Source of the DNA: Chaetomium olivaceum
Lineage: Eukaryota; Ascomycota; Sordariomycetes; Sordariales; Chaetomiaceae
Direction: 5' to 3'
Length of the DNA stretch: 64,000 nucleotides
Assembly: GCA_039881045.1 (NCBI GenBank)
Contig: JAYWVB010000007.1
Coordinates: 1,094,048-1,158,047 of the forward strand
Positions 11,760 to 24,854 of this stretch are shown piece after piece. A model generated the notes under the pieces. The model did no database searches. It saw nothing but the letters and a program-made list of their open reading frames with translations, and had not been told where the DNA came from. Both the position numbers and the translations under genes were made by a program. How positions within the stretch are numbered: the first letter of the stretch is position 1; every line of letters starts with the position of its first letter.

Positions 11760-13545
11760 ATGAATAACGCTACTGTCACCGGCGACAGCAACGGCCTGGC
11801 CGAGAGCCTCGGTGTGCTCGAGCTGGGCTGGAGCTGGGTACAGTTCCACCCTTGGACGACCCTCCTGGTGTTGCTCATCACCAACCTCACTTGGACGAGG
11901 TACCGCACGGGCTTGCGCCACATCCCCGGCCCCTTCGTAGCCAGTTTCTCGAGCTTCTGGAAACTGCGGGCAACATGGAACCAGAACATGCACCGTGAGA
12001 ACGTGCGTGTGCATGAAGACTATGGCCCCATCGTGCGAATCGGGCCCAATCATGTCTCGGTGTCGGACCCAGAGAGCATGCAGACCATCTACGGCATCAA
12101 GAACGTGTATCGCAAGGTAAACACATCAGATATACCCACCTAAACAACTGAGGGGCAGGCTTTTACTGACATGATTGTTAGAGTGCTTTCTTCCCCTTGG
12201 CGGAGGCCGTCTACAAGGGCAAGTTCCTGCCGACGCTGTTCACGACGCAGAGCAATGAGTATCACGCCAAGCTGAAGCGCGGTTCTGCCCGTGCCTTCTC
12301 CATGGACGTCGTCATGGGCCTCGAGGAGTACTGCAACAAGTGCATCAAGGTGCTGGTGCAGCGGCTGCGCGAGGTGTCGGACGGCGGCAAGAACCCCGTC
12401 AACCCCGTCGCCTGGATGCAGTACTTTGCCTTTGATGTGCTCGGTGAGATCAACTTCTCCAAGGATCTCGGCTTTCTCGAGTCGGGCACCGACAAGGACA
12501 ACATCATCGCCGCCATTGGTGGCATCCTTGGTTACGTTTCCTTGGTAGGTAGCCAACTCCTCGCTCAGCCAGAGACAAATTACTAACCCGGAACGTAACC
12601 CATCAGATCGGTCAAATCCCTTACATGCACAAGTTTTTGCTGGGCAACCCCCTCCTGGCCAAGCTACCCGCGTTTGAAAAGTCAAACCAAGTCCTGGCGT
12701 TCTCGCTGCAGCAGATCGAGGACCGGCAGCGCAACCCCGTCCCGCGCAAGGACATCCTCAATCAGCTGCTTGACACTCACCATAATGACCCGGAGGCCCT
12801 CTCCTTCGCTGAGATTATCGCCATCACCACGACCAACGTCATCGCCGGCTCCGACACCACGGCCGTCTCCTTGGCTTCAGTGATCTACTACCTTAGCAAG
12901 TACCCGGACGCGCGCCGAAAGCTCCTTGAGGAGATGGAGCACGCAACCAACAACGGGCTCGCCTCCAACCCCATCACCTACGCCGAAGCCATCAAGTTGC
13001 CCTACCTGTCCGCGGTGATTAACGAGGCGATGCGCATCCACCCGGCGACAGGCTTCATCCTGGAGCGGTTGGTGCCCAAGGGCGGCGCGACGCTGCACGG
13101 CGTGTACCTACCGGAGAACACGGTGGTGGGCGTCAACTCGTGGGTGTTGCACCGCAACAAGGACGTGTTTGGCGAGGACGTGCACTCGTTCCGGCCCGAG
13201 CGGTGGATTGATGGTGATGAGAACAAGATCAAGGAGATGAAGCGGAACCTGCTTACAGTAAGAGTGTTTTGCCCTACCAATCCCTTTTCTTTTGTTACGT
13301 TTTGTCATCATACCCGTTATGGATTCATGGTGGTACGAGTTGACTAACGAGGCAACCAGTTCGGCGCCGGTCCGCGTGGTTGCATCGGCAAGAACATCTC
13401 CATTCTGGAGATGTGGAAGGTCGTCTTCGAGCTGTACCGCAACTTCGACATCAGCTTGGCCAGCGACAAGGAGTGGACCGTGAATGGTACGTGGTTCACC
13501 GCGCAGAGCGACGTGGCGGCGATCTTCAAGCCGAAGAGCGTCTAA
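11760..13545 (+). CDS. Cytochrome P450 monooxygenase, membrane-anchored
   Basis: Four exons (11760-12116, 12182-12544, 12607-13257, 13360-13545) join in phase to give 518 residues. A hydrophobic anchor (WTTLLVLLITNLTW) is followed by the proline hinge RHIPGPF. The I-helix oxygen-activation motif is AGSDTTA (about residue 319). The K-helix motif (EAMR, ExxR), PERW and the haem-binding FGAGPRGCIGKN with Cys about residue 465 are intact. It looks most like the fungal pisatin-demethylase-like CYP group, though family assignment is by memory of motifs only. It probably sits in the ER membrane and oxidises the cluster intermediate using a cytochrome P450 reductase. It diverges from the CMD-like gene and converges on the AflR-like regulator. 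Confidence 0.94.
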
Positions 13546-13974
13546 GGGGGGACGGAAGCGGTGCAAGCAACCAGATCGGGATTCCGAAATGCATGTCGTG
13601 TTGTTACACATTATTTAGCCGAGATGGACCAGCCGTGTCACCCAGTGCCAACATGATGGGGGCCACAAGGTGGATATGGGGTCAATGCTGTGACACGCTT
13701 CAGTTGGTACCGCACCATAGTGGGAGGAAAGATAGCTTCATCGAGTCATTGCCTAGTCTGACAAATATGACAAAGTTGGCCGAGTGTCTTGTAACCCTGA
13801 GTGTTGGATTCCAGACTAGACATGTTCTGACTAGATGTGTGATAATGGTACATCAATCTACGTAGTCTAGAGACAGCCGCAGAGGCGTGAGGTTCGAGAC
13901 TCCGTCCAAGTATATACATACGCCTTCCCCTCGAACGCCTCCTCTATCCCTCGCTCCTTTTTTGCCTCCCTCCC
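13546..13974. other. Convergent 3' spacer
   Basis: About 430 bp between the stops of the P450 and the AflR-like regulator. No gene is supported. It presumably holds the two 3' UTRs; the CCTCCCTCC-like tract near 13955-13975 lies at the regulator 3' end. Confidence 0.5.
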
Positions 13975-15227
13975 TCACCCAATCGACAAAGCTTGAAAAA
14001 CAATACGTAAAGCACCCTCAATATCCCCCCCAGCCTTTGAAAGACGTATCATCATCGACTTCACTTTGGACGCGCGGGCCTGATTCGCCACGGTCTGGCT
14101 GGTGCGCTCGACTCGCAACAACAGTTTCTGGAAATTCCGGATCTGCAATCGCAAGAGCACGCGGATCATATGAACCTGCTCTTCGTCGGAGTACTGGTTT
14201 CGAAACTCGTCCGAAAACATCAAGGGGTTGCAGGCGGCCGCGTTGGCTGCGCGGCCCGAGGAACTGCAAAAGAGTTGTGCCGGCAACGGGCCGGAACCAA
14301 CCGCGGCAGCCGAGGCCGGCGGCGCGGAATGGAGGGAGTTATGTGACGAGTGAGAGTCGGGCGACTGCGACGACGCCGAGTGGCTGCTTGAGTCGCTGTT
14401 CATGCCGGTTAGGATGGCGCTCGCGCTCTTGACGCGCTTGTGGATGCACTCGAACATCTCGGTCAGGCGGTCGCAGAGGATGAGGCGGACCGTGTGGATA
14501 GTGGAGAGATCAAGGCATTTGGGGCAGTCGAGCGGTTTGCAGCACTGGAAGACGAGCCATTTCTGAAGCTGCAGAACCTGATCCAGGGACATGGTCGTGA
14601 TGTGGAACTCGTCGTCGTCGAGCTGCTGCACGACGCGGACGAGGTCGCTCAGGCAGGAGCATGGCGGCGAACCTGACCGATTCGGGTTGGACTGGGGTGC
14701 GACACCCGATAGGGCCCAGGATTGGGCCGGAGACAGCGGGCCAGCGTCGAGGGCGAGCATGCTCGGTAGTTCCTGGGCGGTCGTTTCGGGGGCCGTTCGG
14801 GACTGAGCTTGTGTGACAGGGCACTTTGCCTGGGCGGTCAGGGCGCTAGATAAGTAGGAGCCCAGGGCGTCGTACGGTGCCTGTTGGGGTGATTTGTTCG
14901 GCTGATAGCCCGAACTTTCACTGGTTCCGCTGTGGATAGAAGTTACGCTCGGTCGAGCCTCGACAGGGGCACCGTCTTGGCCAAGATCGTCAATATCGAT
15001 GTCTAAACCGTCAATGACGTCTGCAACCGCGGCAGTTGTCAGTTTAGTCGCCCAGGAGTGCCAGGCCTGGCCCCCGCCCTGGTCCGCCTGGTCCACCGGG
15101 TCCACCCCCAGGGGAAACTCACAGTCGAAGAAGTCACCCTCTAACGTATCAACGCCAGGCGGAACTATCGGACTTGTGACACCCACCTGCGCCTGCGCCT
15201 GCGCCTGCTGCTGCTGCTGCTGCTGCG

Positions 15228-15297
<70 letters not shown>

Positions 15298-15772
15298 GGG
15301 CCGAGATGAGGAATCTAGGGTCGGCCCGTCCCCTCCATCACCCGATGAGGTGGAGTCGCGGGAGGGATCGCCCTGCTGGGGAGACGCCTCGGGAAGCTTC
15401 TGCCACTCGAGTCTGGAAGAACTGGTGGGCCGTGACGGATGTGTGCGGTGGTCGTCCTGGCCTCCGCTATTCCCCGGGAATACGCACTCGACCAATCTGG
15501 CTCTGCACCGATCACAGTTGCGGGGGCTGCCAGTGCACCGTAGCTACGAAGGCCGAAAAAAGTGTAATCGTTAGATGGTGCCCAGAGCCTAGTGAGTGAT
15601 GCCGAGGATGTTGTGGGTTGGGAGTTTGTGTGTGTTTCGGGTGACAAATGGGGATTACCTAGAATGGACTTACCTTTTTCGTCTGGCACGCGACACAGGC
15701 TGGGCGTCGGGTCGGGCGGACTCGATTTTTCACACCGTTGGGGCCCGCGTTGCGTCGCACGACCTGCTCCAT
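13975..15772 (-). CDS. AflR-like Zn2Cys6 transcription factor with polyglutamine tract
   Basis: Two exons (15772-15674 and 15543-13975) with a GT-AG intron inside the zinc cluster give about 555 residues. The joined motif is CVACQTKKLRC then C-x2-C-x6-C (spacing C-x2-C-x6-C-x6-C-x2-C-x6-C), and the basic region RVRPTRRPAC precedes it. A run of more than 20 glutamines, then (AQ)n, follows at about residues 90-125. The C-terminal half contains LRLQIRNFQKLLLRVER, typical of the AflR/AFLR-C family. AflR-type proteins bind TCG(N5)CGA-like sites and switch on their own cluster. It lies at the edge of the NRPS block and is the most likely pathway-specific activator. The polyQ length could vary between strains. 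Confidence 0.9.
15190..15297. repeat. CTG/TTG trinucleotide microsatellite coding for polyQ
   Basis: An almost pure CTG/TTG (minus strand CAG/CAA) tract inside the AflR-like gene, encoding glutamines and Gln-Ala repeats. It is prone to slippage. Confidence 0.9.
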
Positions 15773-18700
15773 CCCTCCTCCCGCCTCATTTTGGGCTCCT
15801 GAAGTCCGGAGTGTAATAAACATGGTGGTGCCGACGCGACCGTGACCTTCTCAATCCCGTCCCGACTGGCAGGCAGGCAGGCAGAAATGGAAAAAAGTTG
15901 GCGAGAGTGTGAGAGTAACGGTAACACACACCTCAAGCGAAAAAAAGCAAAAACCAAGAACCAGGAATCAAGGACTGTAACTGGAACTGAACCGTAACTT
16001 TGAATCCTGCAGCAAGACGTCGTCGCTAGCACTGTCTCACATGCCCCGCCCCTACCGTGGCAGGATGTTAGGGCTAGATGGGGGTTTTAACAAGTTGGTT
16101 GGGGGCGGCGAAAATAAGCCGGATGAATATAAATGTACAGGTACGGCGCCCCAGGTCCCGATTCCGTCATCGCCGAACGTTGAAGCAAGCGCCCTTTGGT
16201 TCGATCGACGGGAGATGTGAGGGTGCAAGCGGGGAGGGGTTAGCGAGGTGTGTGAAGGGTGTGAGGACAAGTAAGGGTGTGGAAAAGTGGCTCGAGGGGT
16301 CGACCCTGTTGGCGGCCGCCCCGCTCTTGTACGAGACATCCCACTTGGCACCCCGGAAGTGGCCGCGCGCTCGACCTGCTTGTCACTTGCTTGTCATGCT
16401 GCTTGGCTGCTTGCCACCCCCGTCCTAGTCTGTGGGGCGCGCGGGGCATGCAGAGAGTTAAATGAAACAGGATGCACATTTCGGCCAATGATGAACACAT
16501 AAACTACCGAGGCTGATGGCCACTCTCAGGTGCCACAGTGCTGCAGAATTGCCTTATTGCCGATAGCGGCGATAGTAACCGATGGGTATTTAGTGGCCCT
16601 GCTCGCATGATGAGAAGGTATTGTAGAGTGTCGACCAGGGCTTTACAGTCCGACATGTGGCCTAGATCCTGCCTCTGAGCCCCTTTTTACACTACGTGAC
16701 TAATTTTCGAGTCAGGGTTTGTACATACTGGCATATTGGAGCCAAGTGCTGCTGTCGTATTGCCGACGGGGTTTTACCTCGAGCCTAGCGGGGAGCTCAA
16801 AAGCCAAGCTTGTTGCATCCTTCTCCGACGGGAGCGCCCGCCATCCTGCTAACTCCGGCTTTCTAACCTTCACACCCGCCAGTTCTCGGCCCGGCCTTGG
16901 CCAAACACCCGGCCTTCAAGTTGCTCCGTGTCGAGAGACCTTCCTTTCGAGGAAGGCGGAATCCGCGAGCACGTCCTTTTAGCAGGGAGTGAAACTTGCG
17001 GATTACTCACTCCCAAGCCTGTGAAATAACGTTGCTCGAGGAACGCTGCCGAGCAACGTTGGCTGGAGCGGATGACGTATTTAACTTATACTGTGTAAGA
17101 GCTAGTTATGTAGGTACTGAACTGGGGCGTGAGCCGCCGTTGAGCGATGGCCGAGAATCCCTGACCAGAGGGATCGATCCGGTTCGCCTTGGCATCTCCC
17201 TCCTTCTCGAACTTACACGTGGTGATCACGTCATCCATACAAACAACATACCATTGGCCCCCCAATCTCGGACTTGAAAGGCATGCAGTTTGATTATATG
17301 TACATACAAGGGTTCTTCCTTCAGGGTTCCTGGCTTTTGACGGAGACATTTCCGTCGTGATGACAAATGTAGGACTTGAGGGGTAGAGCGTTCCTTGGAG
17401 CTCGCGCCCCTAAGGTAGTTGAGGTCGAGTTCCGCTGGTGGTGTGTTGAGGGCTGGGTTGTGCCGTGTGTGCTTGTTTCTTTGAAGTGCTTCTCCCGTCC
17501 TTCACCGACATGGCAAGGGCCTGCCGTTCCATGGCTGGTCAGAAGTAGGAATACCTAGAATCTTGCCGTCATCACCACGCAAGCCATGTTTCCGCATAGA
17601 CCAGTCAAATCTGCTACATAATTATTTGCGTCCGCCCTCCTTCTCAAAAGCTTAAAACCCTCGTTGAAAACCGCGGACGTGGGGGCCGTTACTCGGTGAA
17701 CGTCGTTGGGGTTATGACACATGCTGACGCATGTTCATGACGGATGACACATGTTGATAACGGATGGCTACAACCGTAAACCAGCAGTGGATCAACCATA
17801 GGGCAAAGTATTGGATACGGTTACCAAGGGGGTGTCTGACGATGAATCGATAAGGACGGGTTTAAAATGGGTACAGGCGTTACAAGTCGTGCGGATAGGG
17901 AGGCCAGCCCTGAAGTACCTTTGGTACATGGATACACAGACTGTCTCTTCTCATCAGGAGCTCTGAATGATGGAAGCAAGCTTATATATATGTAACGTTT
18001 TATTTCAACTGATTAGCAGTCTTACAAGAAGATGTCTTGGGAAGTTTTCACTTTTTGATGGCCAACGCGGCGGAGTTACTGGGGAAAAGGAAACCGTCCT
18101 TTCGAAACCAGGCAAGTTCACCTTGAACCGGCCAAACTCAATGTCCATTTCCATGTTATTGACCAAGAACAGGCACCGAAAGCAATGTAGAAGTAGTAAT
18201 CGTGCAACGTGGAACAGTTAAAAGGTAGCAAGAATGCAATAGAAAACGACTTTTTCCTATATAAGGCGAGCGCCTCCCCTCTCCACCTCATCACAATGTA
18301 TAAGGTACATCGGGAAGTTTAATAAGAAATCACATGGCTGGCTACCAGGTAGGCTCCATGCCGAGATTTAGGCGTAACCAATGGGCGTAAGAACACGCTT
18401 GACAACGCGATATAAAGGAGCTGATATAACGCCCAGGGATTTAATAGTTCCTGGAGATTGGCGAACATACTACAGTAACACCTTGGTATGGAGCGCCGGT
18501 TGTGTTTTTAAGGTTTTGCTCTCCAAGCCAGTCAAGTACTAGCCAGCTGCGAGTATATAGACGCCCGTGGTATCACTTAACGTTACATACATGGGAACGT
18601 AATTAGAAACGACAGTAATATTGTGAGAGCTACGGCTCGATATCCACCTGGGGTAAGCTGAAACTTGTGAGACGGGTCCACGGTCATCGTGGTTATATCG

Positions 18701-19334
18701 TTTACGGGCTGGTAATCTGTACGGCAGTCGGCGGCCCAATCCACTATCCACGCCTTAGTGGATGGGGATGCCACCAATCTCGCGCGTCCACTTGGCAACA
18801 GAACACAGGTAGTTTCTTGACCGCCAATCTAAAGTACATTACCACAGCATTCAAGTCAAAGACTGAAGACATTTGGGTAGAATCTGGGATTATGGAATCA
18901 GGGTGCTAGGCTGTTGACCTTAAAGTGTTACGAACCAACGGGATGTCTATTAGATGAGGACAGATTCCAAACTCGGTATTCTGCACTTGAGAACTTACAT
19001 GACTTCTAGATCATTAGATTTGGTACTGCACTTGGCTACTGCACTGTTAACTCAAAATGGCCAAGGGTTTTGCAGTACCCGCGATTAGCGCGAGGTGGAG
19101 GTGAGACATGTCCTATTCACGACTTGGCGGTGTAAACGTCAGCTAGCCACTTCACCACACATATTGGGAAGCTTGAGCTTGATCGACATGGCTGCATTTG
19201 CACCCGACGTGGCGACACACCAGGCCGGCGACGCCTTTATTAGCCCATACAACTCACCCATACCTGCCTGATCATGATTCTGGACCGTTAGTGCCACCTA
19301 CCACGAAAGTAAAGCAGCAGCATCATTATCCGAC
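15773..19334. other. Gene-poor 3.5-kb spacer between the two gene blocks
   Basis: Contains the AflR-like promoter at its left end (pyrimidine-rich tracts and short C/T repeats around 15870-15900). The rest has only short frames with no domain. From about 17.6 kb it becomes more A/T-rich with many TA steps, as in old repeat-derived DNA, but I recognise no transposase or reverse transcriptase motif. It marks a plausible boundary between the NRPS and PKS gene sets. Confidence 0.5.
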
Positions 19335-21217
19335 ATGGAAGACTCCAAATCCCTTGCTCAACTCGACGGGGGCCCGCAACCACCCTACGGAAGGTCCATG
19401 TGGTCCATTCTGCAAAACGGCATCGACGCCAACCCCGACCGGGCCGCGCTTATTTCAGTACAACAACCGCCAGACCACCTAGAGCGCCTTGTTGGACGAG
19501 GCCCAGTCCAGTCACCGGCGGTGCGCGGCCCAGATGAAATCCTCACCTGGTCATATGCCCAGATGAGACGCGGAGCCGCTCGCCTCGCAACTGTTTTGGC
19601 TCGCCACGGTGTCCCATTACACTCGACACTGCTTAGCTTTATCCCGCACAGCGCCGAGTGGACGCTGGTGCTTTGGGCGTCTGCCGTGAGATGCCTCACC
19701 GTCGTCAACCAGATGCCGCAGGTTCTCCAGCTGCCGGAAAAGCAAACGGCCGTCCACACCTACTTCTCCATGATGCCTTCTACCGTTGTCGTGCAAGACG
19801 AAGCAGCCGCCCAGCTCGTCGACGAGACCAGGGCGGCTACAAAGCCACCGCGCACGAACAGCGAGGCCGACCCCCCTTTTCTGGGCCTGTGTCTATCGCG
19901 TCTGAGCGAACCGCGGCACGGATGGGTCAGCCTGACAGATATTGCAGAGATGTCTTTTACCGACAGCGAAAGCACGGTGGATCCGTCCGCGGTGGATGAC
20001 CGTCTCGACCGCGTGGCACAGATCTTCTTCACGAGCGGCTCAACCGGGACGCCCAAAGGCGTGCCTAAGACGGTGAAGAACCTTGCCGCCTGCATGGCGG
20101 CTGTGAGGGACCCCAAACCGGGCTCCGTTGTTGGGGCTATTATTGGGGGTAATTTTGAAGCTGTGGCATCGTCAGCGCCATATATCCTCTGGAATAGCGG
20201 CAATACTGTCGTCCTGCCCAGCGCCGACTTTTCGTGGGGCGCTGTTGTCCGCGCCGTCGAGACTTGTCGCGTCACGTACATCTATATGATGCGAACGCAG
20301 CTCAGCATGATGTTGGAGAACCGTGATTTCTCCGTCGAAAAGGTCGCTTCTTTGCAGCGCATTGACATTTCAGGGGAGCTCGTCACTCGGGACTTTGTGA
20401 GCAGGGCTCGTGAGTTGCTCCCCGGTACCGTCGTGTCGTGCGCATTCGGCATGTCTGAAGTGATCAACTTGTTCGGATGGCCCGGTGGTGTCCCTGACCC
20501 TATCCCCAACCATAATGGTGTCCTCTCGTGTGGGAAGCCAACGCCCGGGACTAGAGTTAAAATCATCAATGAGAAGGGAGTTGTCGCTCCGCTCGGCGAA
20601 ATGGGAGAGCTACATCTTGGCAGCGACGGCACCGTTGAACAGTATATGCAAACGCACCCGGACCAGAAGGGGCTCAACGACGTCTTTTATAAGGATGGGC
20701 TTGGCCTGTGGCTCAAGACGGGAGACCTTGCCGTGCTTGACAAGACCGGATGTGTATACATTGTCGGTCGCAAGAAACACCTCATCACCAATTTGACTGG
20801 CATCATCCAACCACACTTGATCGAGACCTGTCTCGGGGAAGCGTTCAATGTCCAGGTTCGTTCTTACTCCACCACTTCCCGCAAGGACTATTTCTTTTCT
20901 CATAACGTATGCTAATAATGCCAAAGGTCTGGGTAATCGCGCTCCCCTCTCCAATTCACGGCGAGGTGCCGTATCCGGTCGTCGAGCGTCTCCCCGAAGG
21001 GGTTAGTCCGGGCGATATGAGGGAGTATTTTACCAATGCTATAGGCTCCAGCTATTCCATAGGTACGATCCTCACTCTTGAGCAACTAGGCATGGAAAGC
21101 TGGCCCATGACGCCCACGGGGAAGGTCTCGAAGCGGGAGTTGGAGTCGGCAGCCGTGGCGTATATGCGCAACCACCCGCAAGTCGGGCTTGCTTCATATG
21201 CCATTGCGTCAGACTAA
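19335..21217 (+). CDS. AMP-dependent acyl ligase (ANL superfamily), stand-alone
   Basis: Two exons (19335-20855, 20927-21217) give 603 residues. The P-loop is FFTSGSTGTPKGVPKT (about residue 232). The A5-like motif is AFGMSEVINLFG, the adenylate-binding motif is WLKTGDLAVLD, and the C-terminal lysine motif is TPTGKVSKREL, with the catalytic Lys near residue 575. No carrier domain or C-terminal reductase follows. There is no clear peroxisomal signal (C-terminus is AIASD). ANL ligases activate a carboxylic acid as an acyl-AMP and then usually form a CoA thioester. Here it may load a starter or activate a side-chain acid for the neighbouring polyketide pathway; the substrate is unknown. It starts the PKS block, and the gene to its left is 3.5 kb away. 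Confidence 0.85.
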
Positions 21218-22929
21218 TGCGTTTTGGACGCTGGTGCCACGAGTCCTAGCCGACATACGGCCCTGATCGATTGTAGCATAATAAAGTCATACTGCAAGAC
21301 AAGGTTCGAGATACGGTACCCACCTTAATGATTCAGTGACATCTGCCGTTACCATTGAGAACAGAGCAGTAGGTAGGCAGGAAGAAGCAAAGCCTTTTTC
21401 AGAATCTTAAAAGGCCGAGTGTGCCAATAAGTCTCAGAATCGTCGTCTACCGTTCTGTGCATTAACCGGGCATAATTCAAGCTCTAAGAACGTGGTTTTA
21501 ATAGTTCAAGGCCTCTTGGTGCAGACACCGACCTGTTCTATAACGGGGCTGCCCGCAACGTCTTCTAATAACTGTTGGGCCTTTCGATTTCCAAGAAGAG
21601 ATTAGATGGACAGCATGGATAGGTATACAAAGCACTATCGGAACGGGCCACCGCAAAAGCGGGCAGATGAGGTCCGCGGTAGCCGCAACTCCAACCAACC
21701 AATTCTGGGCATTACATAATTTAGGAGCTTGCTATTAGGGTTTTAAGAGTAGAGTACTATCCCTGTATCGGCCGATTGCTGGCTCGTTTCCTCAGGCTTT
21801 GACACCTCGCACTAACGGAAATGTCTCCCTAGATGGGTGAGAACTTGGTGTGAGACTTTAGAGCTGTGGCCTCTCCTTTGCAAAGCCCCGTGGTGATTTC
21901 CTCACCACGTACCCTACGATTGTCTATGTAGCGACGATGCCTTTACTACCCTGAAAGAAAACACTACGGTACCATCAATGTATAACAGGCCTACGTTCGT
22001 TACAAACTCCGCTGCCTACGAACACCCTAACGCCCTCTATAATTACATTAATAGTGTTAGAACGGAGGGAACGTATAGAGTGTGATGTGGCTTTCGCCAG
22101 CTAGGTCGGGGGTTGACTCGCTGGTGGCGGTAGAGTTACCCTCGTGGCCTTTCAGGTATATGGACGTGGATGTGCCTGTATTGAAGGCTCCGGGAGCGAT
22201 GACACTCGGAAAGCTGGTCCCAGAAGCTATTGGAAAGGTTTGGTAGCGTGGAAAGGGGGTGAATGGGGCGAACGAACATGGCAAGAGGGGGAAATGGAGG
22301 GCTAAGATCAGTGGTACACCGTCATGATAGGTGACTGACAATTCACAGAGAGAAGAAAACGTGACTCGTTCATTAATAAAATAGATATATACCTGATTGG
22401 TAATAACTACATCTCGATAAGCAATGCCCACTTTCCTCCTTCCGAAAGCGTAGGCAGGTAGCCAACGACGCCTTACAAGGTTTCTCGATCACCGCTCCAA
22501 CAGGCCCACATGCGCTATACGAGGTAAACCAGGTCCCCTTTTCCGTTACCCTTCTATCCACGCTTCCAAGTCGAGCATCGCCCATGACTTCCGCCGGATG
22601 CTCGGGAAGCTCGCCAACTCCTGAGCTGACATTCCTATTCCTCTTTGGGCACACTTTCAGTGGAGACGGGCAAATAGGGACCCTGTTGTCTGCTGCCCTC
22701 CCGCACTCATGTGTGAAAAGCTGACCCTGTCTCCGGCGAGGATCTGTGGCCTTACTCAGCCTCGCACCCCAATGTAACGTCGAAGGGAACTTAGTGAGCC
22801 ACTGATTAGTATGATCCTCTTTAGCTTTGCAGGCTCCGGCATCTTCAAAAGAAAGTCTCTTCGTCAATTGTTAGATTATGAACATCATCTTAAAGAACTG
22901 GAGAACTAAATATCATCTTGCTGTTTAAA
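21218..22929. other. Intergenic 1.7-kb stretch
   Basis: A/T-leaning sequence with no supported gene. A minus-strand frame at 22057-22330 and another at 22373-22867 are open but show no domain, signal peptide or splice logic, so I leave them out. The right end must carry the promoter of the beta-helix gene. Confidence 0.45.
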
Positions 22930-24606
22930 ATGAAAGGTGCACTGTTTCGGTCAGCGGTAGCCGTTGCACCGATTCTATTCGCTCAAGCTCAAGGGGCATG
23001 CCTCAATACCGGCGACCAAGACACCATCAACAACCTCCTGACACAAGGGGGGCAAAATACCGTGGTTTTACTGTGCCCTGGTGCTACCATCCCAATCACA
23101 GAGCCCATTGTCTTCACCGCATCAGGCCAGGAAATCTCGACTGAAGGGTATCCGAGTGACGACACACGCGCCACGGTTATCATCCAGCCGGGCAGTAACA
23201 CCACATCGGCCATTCGCGGTAACTGGCAAGACAATGTGCGAGTGCTCAATATCCAGGTCGATGGCAACCGACCCAATGCCGGATATCTTCAGGGGGATGC
23301 GCTTCTCGAGCTGGGGGGGGTACGACTGGCCAGACTGTATCTCATACCGTGATCAAGAATACGCGCAGCTGGAGTTGTCTTCATCTCATCGGCTCGGGCC
23401 AAGATGATAACCCCTGCCGCAACGCGACTGTCACATTCAACACGGTGGGGCCGTGCGGTGAGGAGGGCGTCGATGAGAGCGGGAGTGGTCTGTGGGCCGA
23501 TGGGTTGAGCATCGAGTGCACTGTGTCGAAAGTAACGGACAATAGTGTGAGTATAATATGTACCCAAACAGTTGACCATAGTGAGAAGAACTAAGTTTTA
23601 ATAGATTACTGGCGCCACTGACGGTGGTATTGTTATCTTTGGTTCTCCTGGATCCTCGTTTCTACGCAACACTATCACGTCATCCACCACCGAACGCGGA
23701 TTTGGGGCCATCAACATGGTTGACCCTAGCTACAATGGAAACTATTCGGGTGTGATTGTCTCCGAAAATGTCATTACCGGGGTCGGCGAGAGTTTCTTCG
23801 AACTAGGGATCGGTATGGGCAGCCAGGTCTGGTCGAACCCTCCCCCTTAACAACTTCGGCCCGACCACTGTGACGAACAACGTCTTCAAGGGTAACATTG
23901 GCTTCTCCATTGTGATTAACGGGTGGGAGAATGGACTCACTGTAAGTACCCCCTGATTCTCGAATACGAAGGTCAAAAAGAGACAAAGGCCAAATGGCCG
24001 CCTGACCGAGTTACCCACCAGGTAACCGGCAACGACATATCCCAAATCCACCATCCCAGCTTCAATTTCGCCGATGCCTCCGCCTGCGGCGCGCAGCAGA
24101 AAATATCCTTCAACGCCGACGAGCAACTCATCGTCTATGAGCCCGGCGCCGGCAGTCCCCTCACCCTACAACCCGACTTCGACTTCACACCCCTCAACGG
24201 CAGTAACTGGCTTTGTCTCTCCCACCCGCTGCCAACCCAGCAACTTTTCAGACCCGGGTCGCTTTCCGTAAACGCCAAGGTGTCGGTGGTCGCACAGCTG
24301 CGCGGCTTCCGCGTGCAACTGCAGGGTGACGGGAACCTAGTCGGCCTTGACACCACCGGCGCTGAATGGGTTGCTAGGTGGGCGAGCGGCAGGTTCTCGG
24401 CCGCGTGCGGGACGGATGGGTCGCTGTGCGAGCTTGACTTTGGTGGAGATGGTAATTTGGTTCTGTATGATGGCAATGGTCCAGTCTGGGATGCAGGCAC
24501 CTCGGGGGTTGGAGTCGGGGTGATGTTTTCTAGCTCAATACCGTGGGTTGCTGTCACGGGAGCGGATGGGGAGACACTGTGGACGATTGCGGACTTGGCA
24601 GAGTAA
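22930..24606 (+). CDS. Secreted beta-helix protein with bulb-type lectin C-terminus (frame disrupted)
   Basis: The ATG at 22930 is followed by a signal peptide (RSAVAVAPILFAQAQG). Exons 22930-23546, 23605-23941 and 24022-24606 sum to a multiple of three, about 512 residues. The N-terminal two thirds look like a right-handed parallel beta-helix (pectate-lyase-like), with NITSSTT-type turn repeats and NNVFKGN. The last third has two bulb-lectin signatures, LQGDGNLVGLD and FGGDGNLVLYD, the mannose-binding QxDxNxVxY pattern in altered form. Two opposite frameshifts are needed: one base is missing in the G8 run at 23313-23320, and one is extra in the C5 run at 23842-23846. Read literally, the protein stops soon after 23320. 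Function is unknown: possibly a cell-wall or extracellular carbohydrate binder. Its link to the cluster is unclear. Confidence 0.72.
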
Positions 24607-24854
24607 ATGTGATGTAATAATCGTATGGAAATTGCTGGGATGCTCGGTTGTGTCAACGAGCCTAAGGGGAATGATCGCGGAATAACTGGTCTCAGGCGGT
24701 TAACATATCCCCAGGTACGGTGGATCTACGGAAGGAATGCGAAGAAACCTGTTGCTTTGAGTTCCTGAGTGAATTTCGAATGATGAACCCCTCCCCACCC
24801 TGATCAACGAAGCACCTCCGATGGTATATCATCAACCCACTTTCAACACTTGGC

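Noticed and set aside
13880..13905. Possible tRNA B-box-like GGTTCGA
   Set aside because: The rest of the consensus (nTCC) does not follow and no cloverleaf arms fit around it.
14999..15574. A plus-strand frame with a long polycysteine run opposite the AflR-like gene
   Set aside because: It is the complement of the CAG/CAA polyQ tract; the real gene on the minus strand has a zinc cluster, intron and AflR-like C-terminus.
22057..22867. Two minus-strand open frames upstream of the beta-helix gene
   Set aside because: No domain, signal peptide, phase-consistent introns or codon pattern like neighbours; probably chance.
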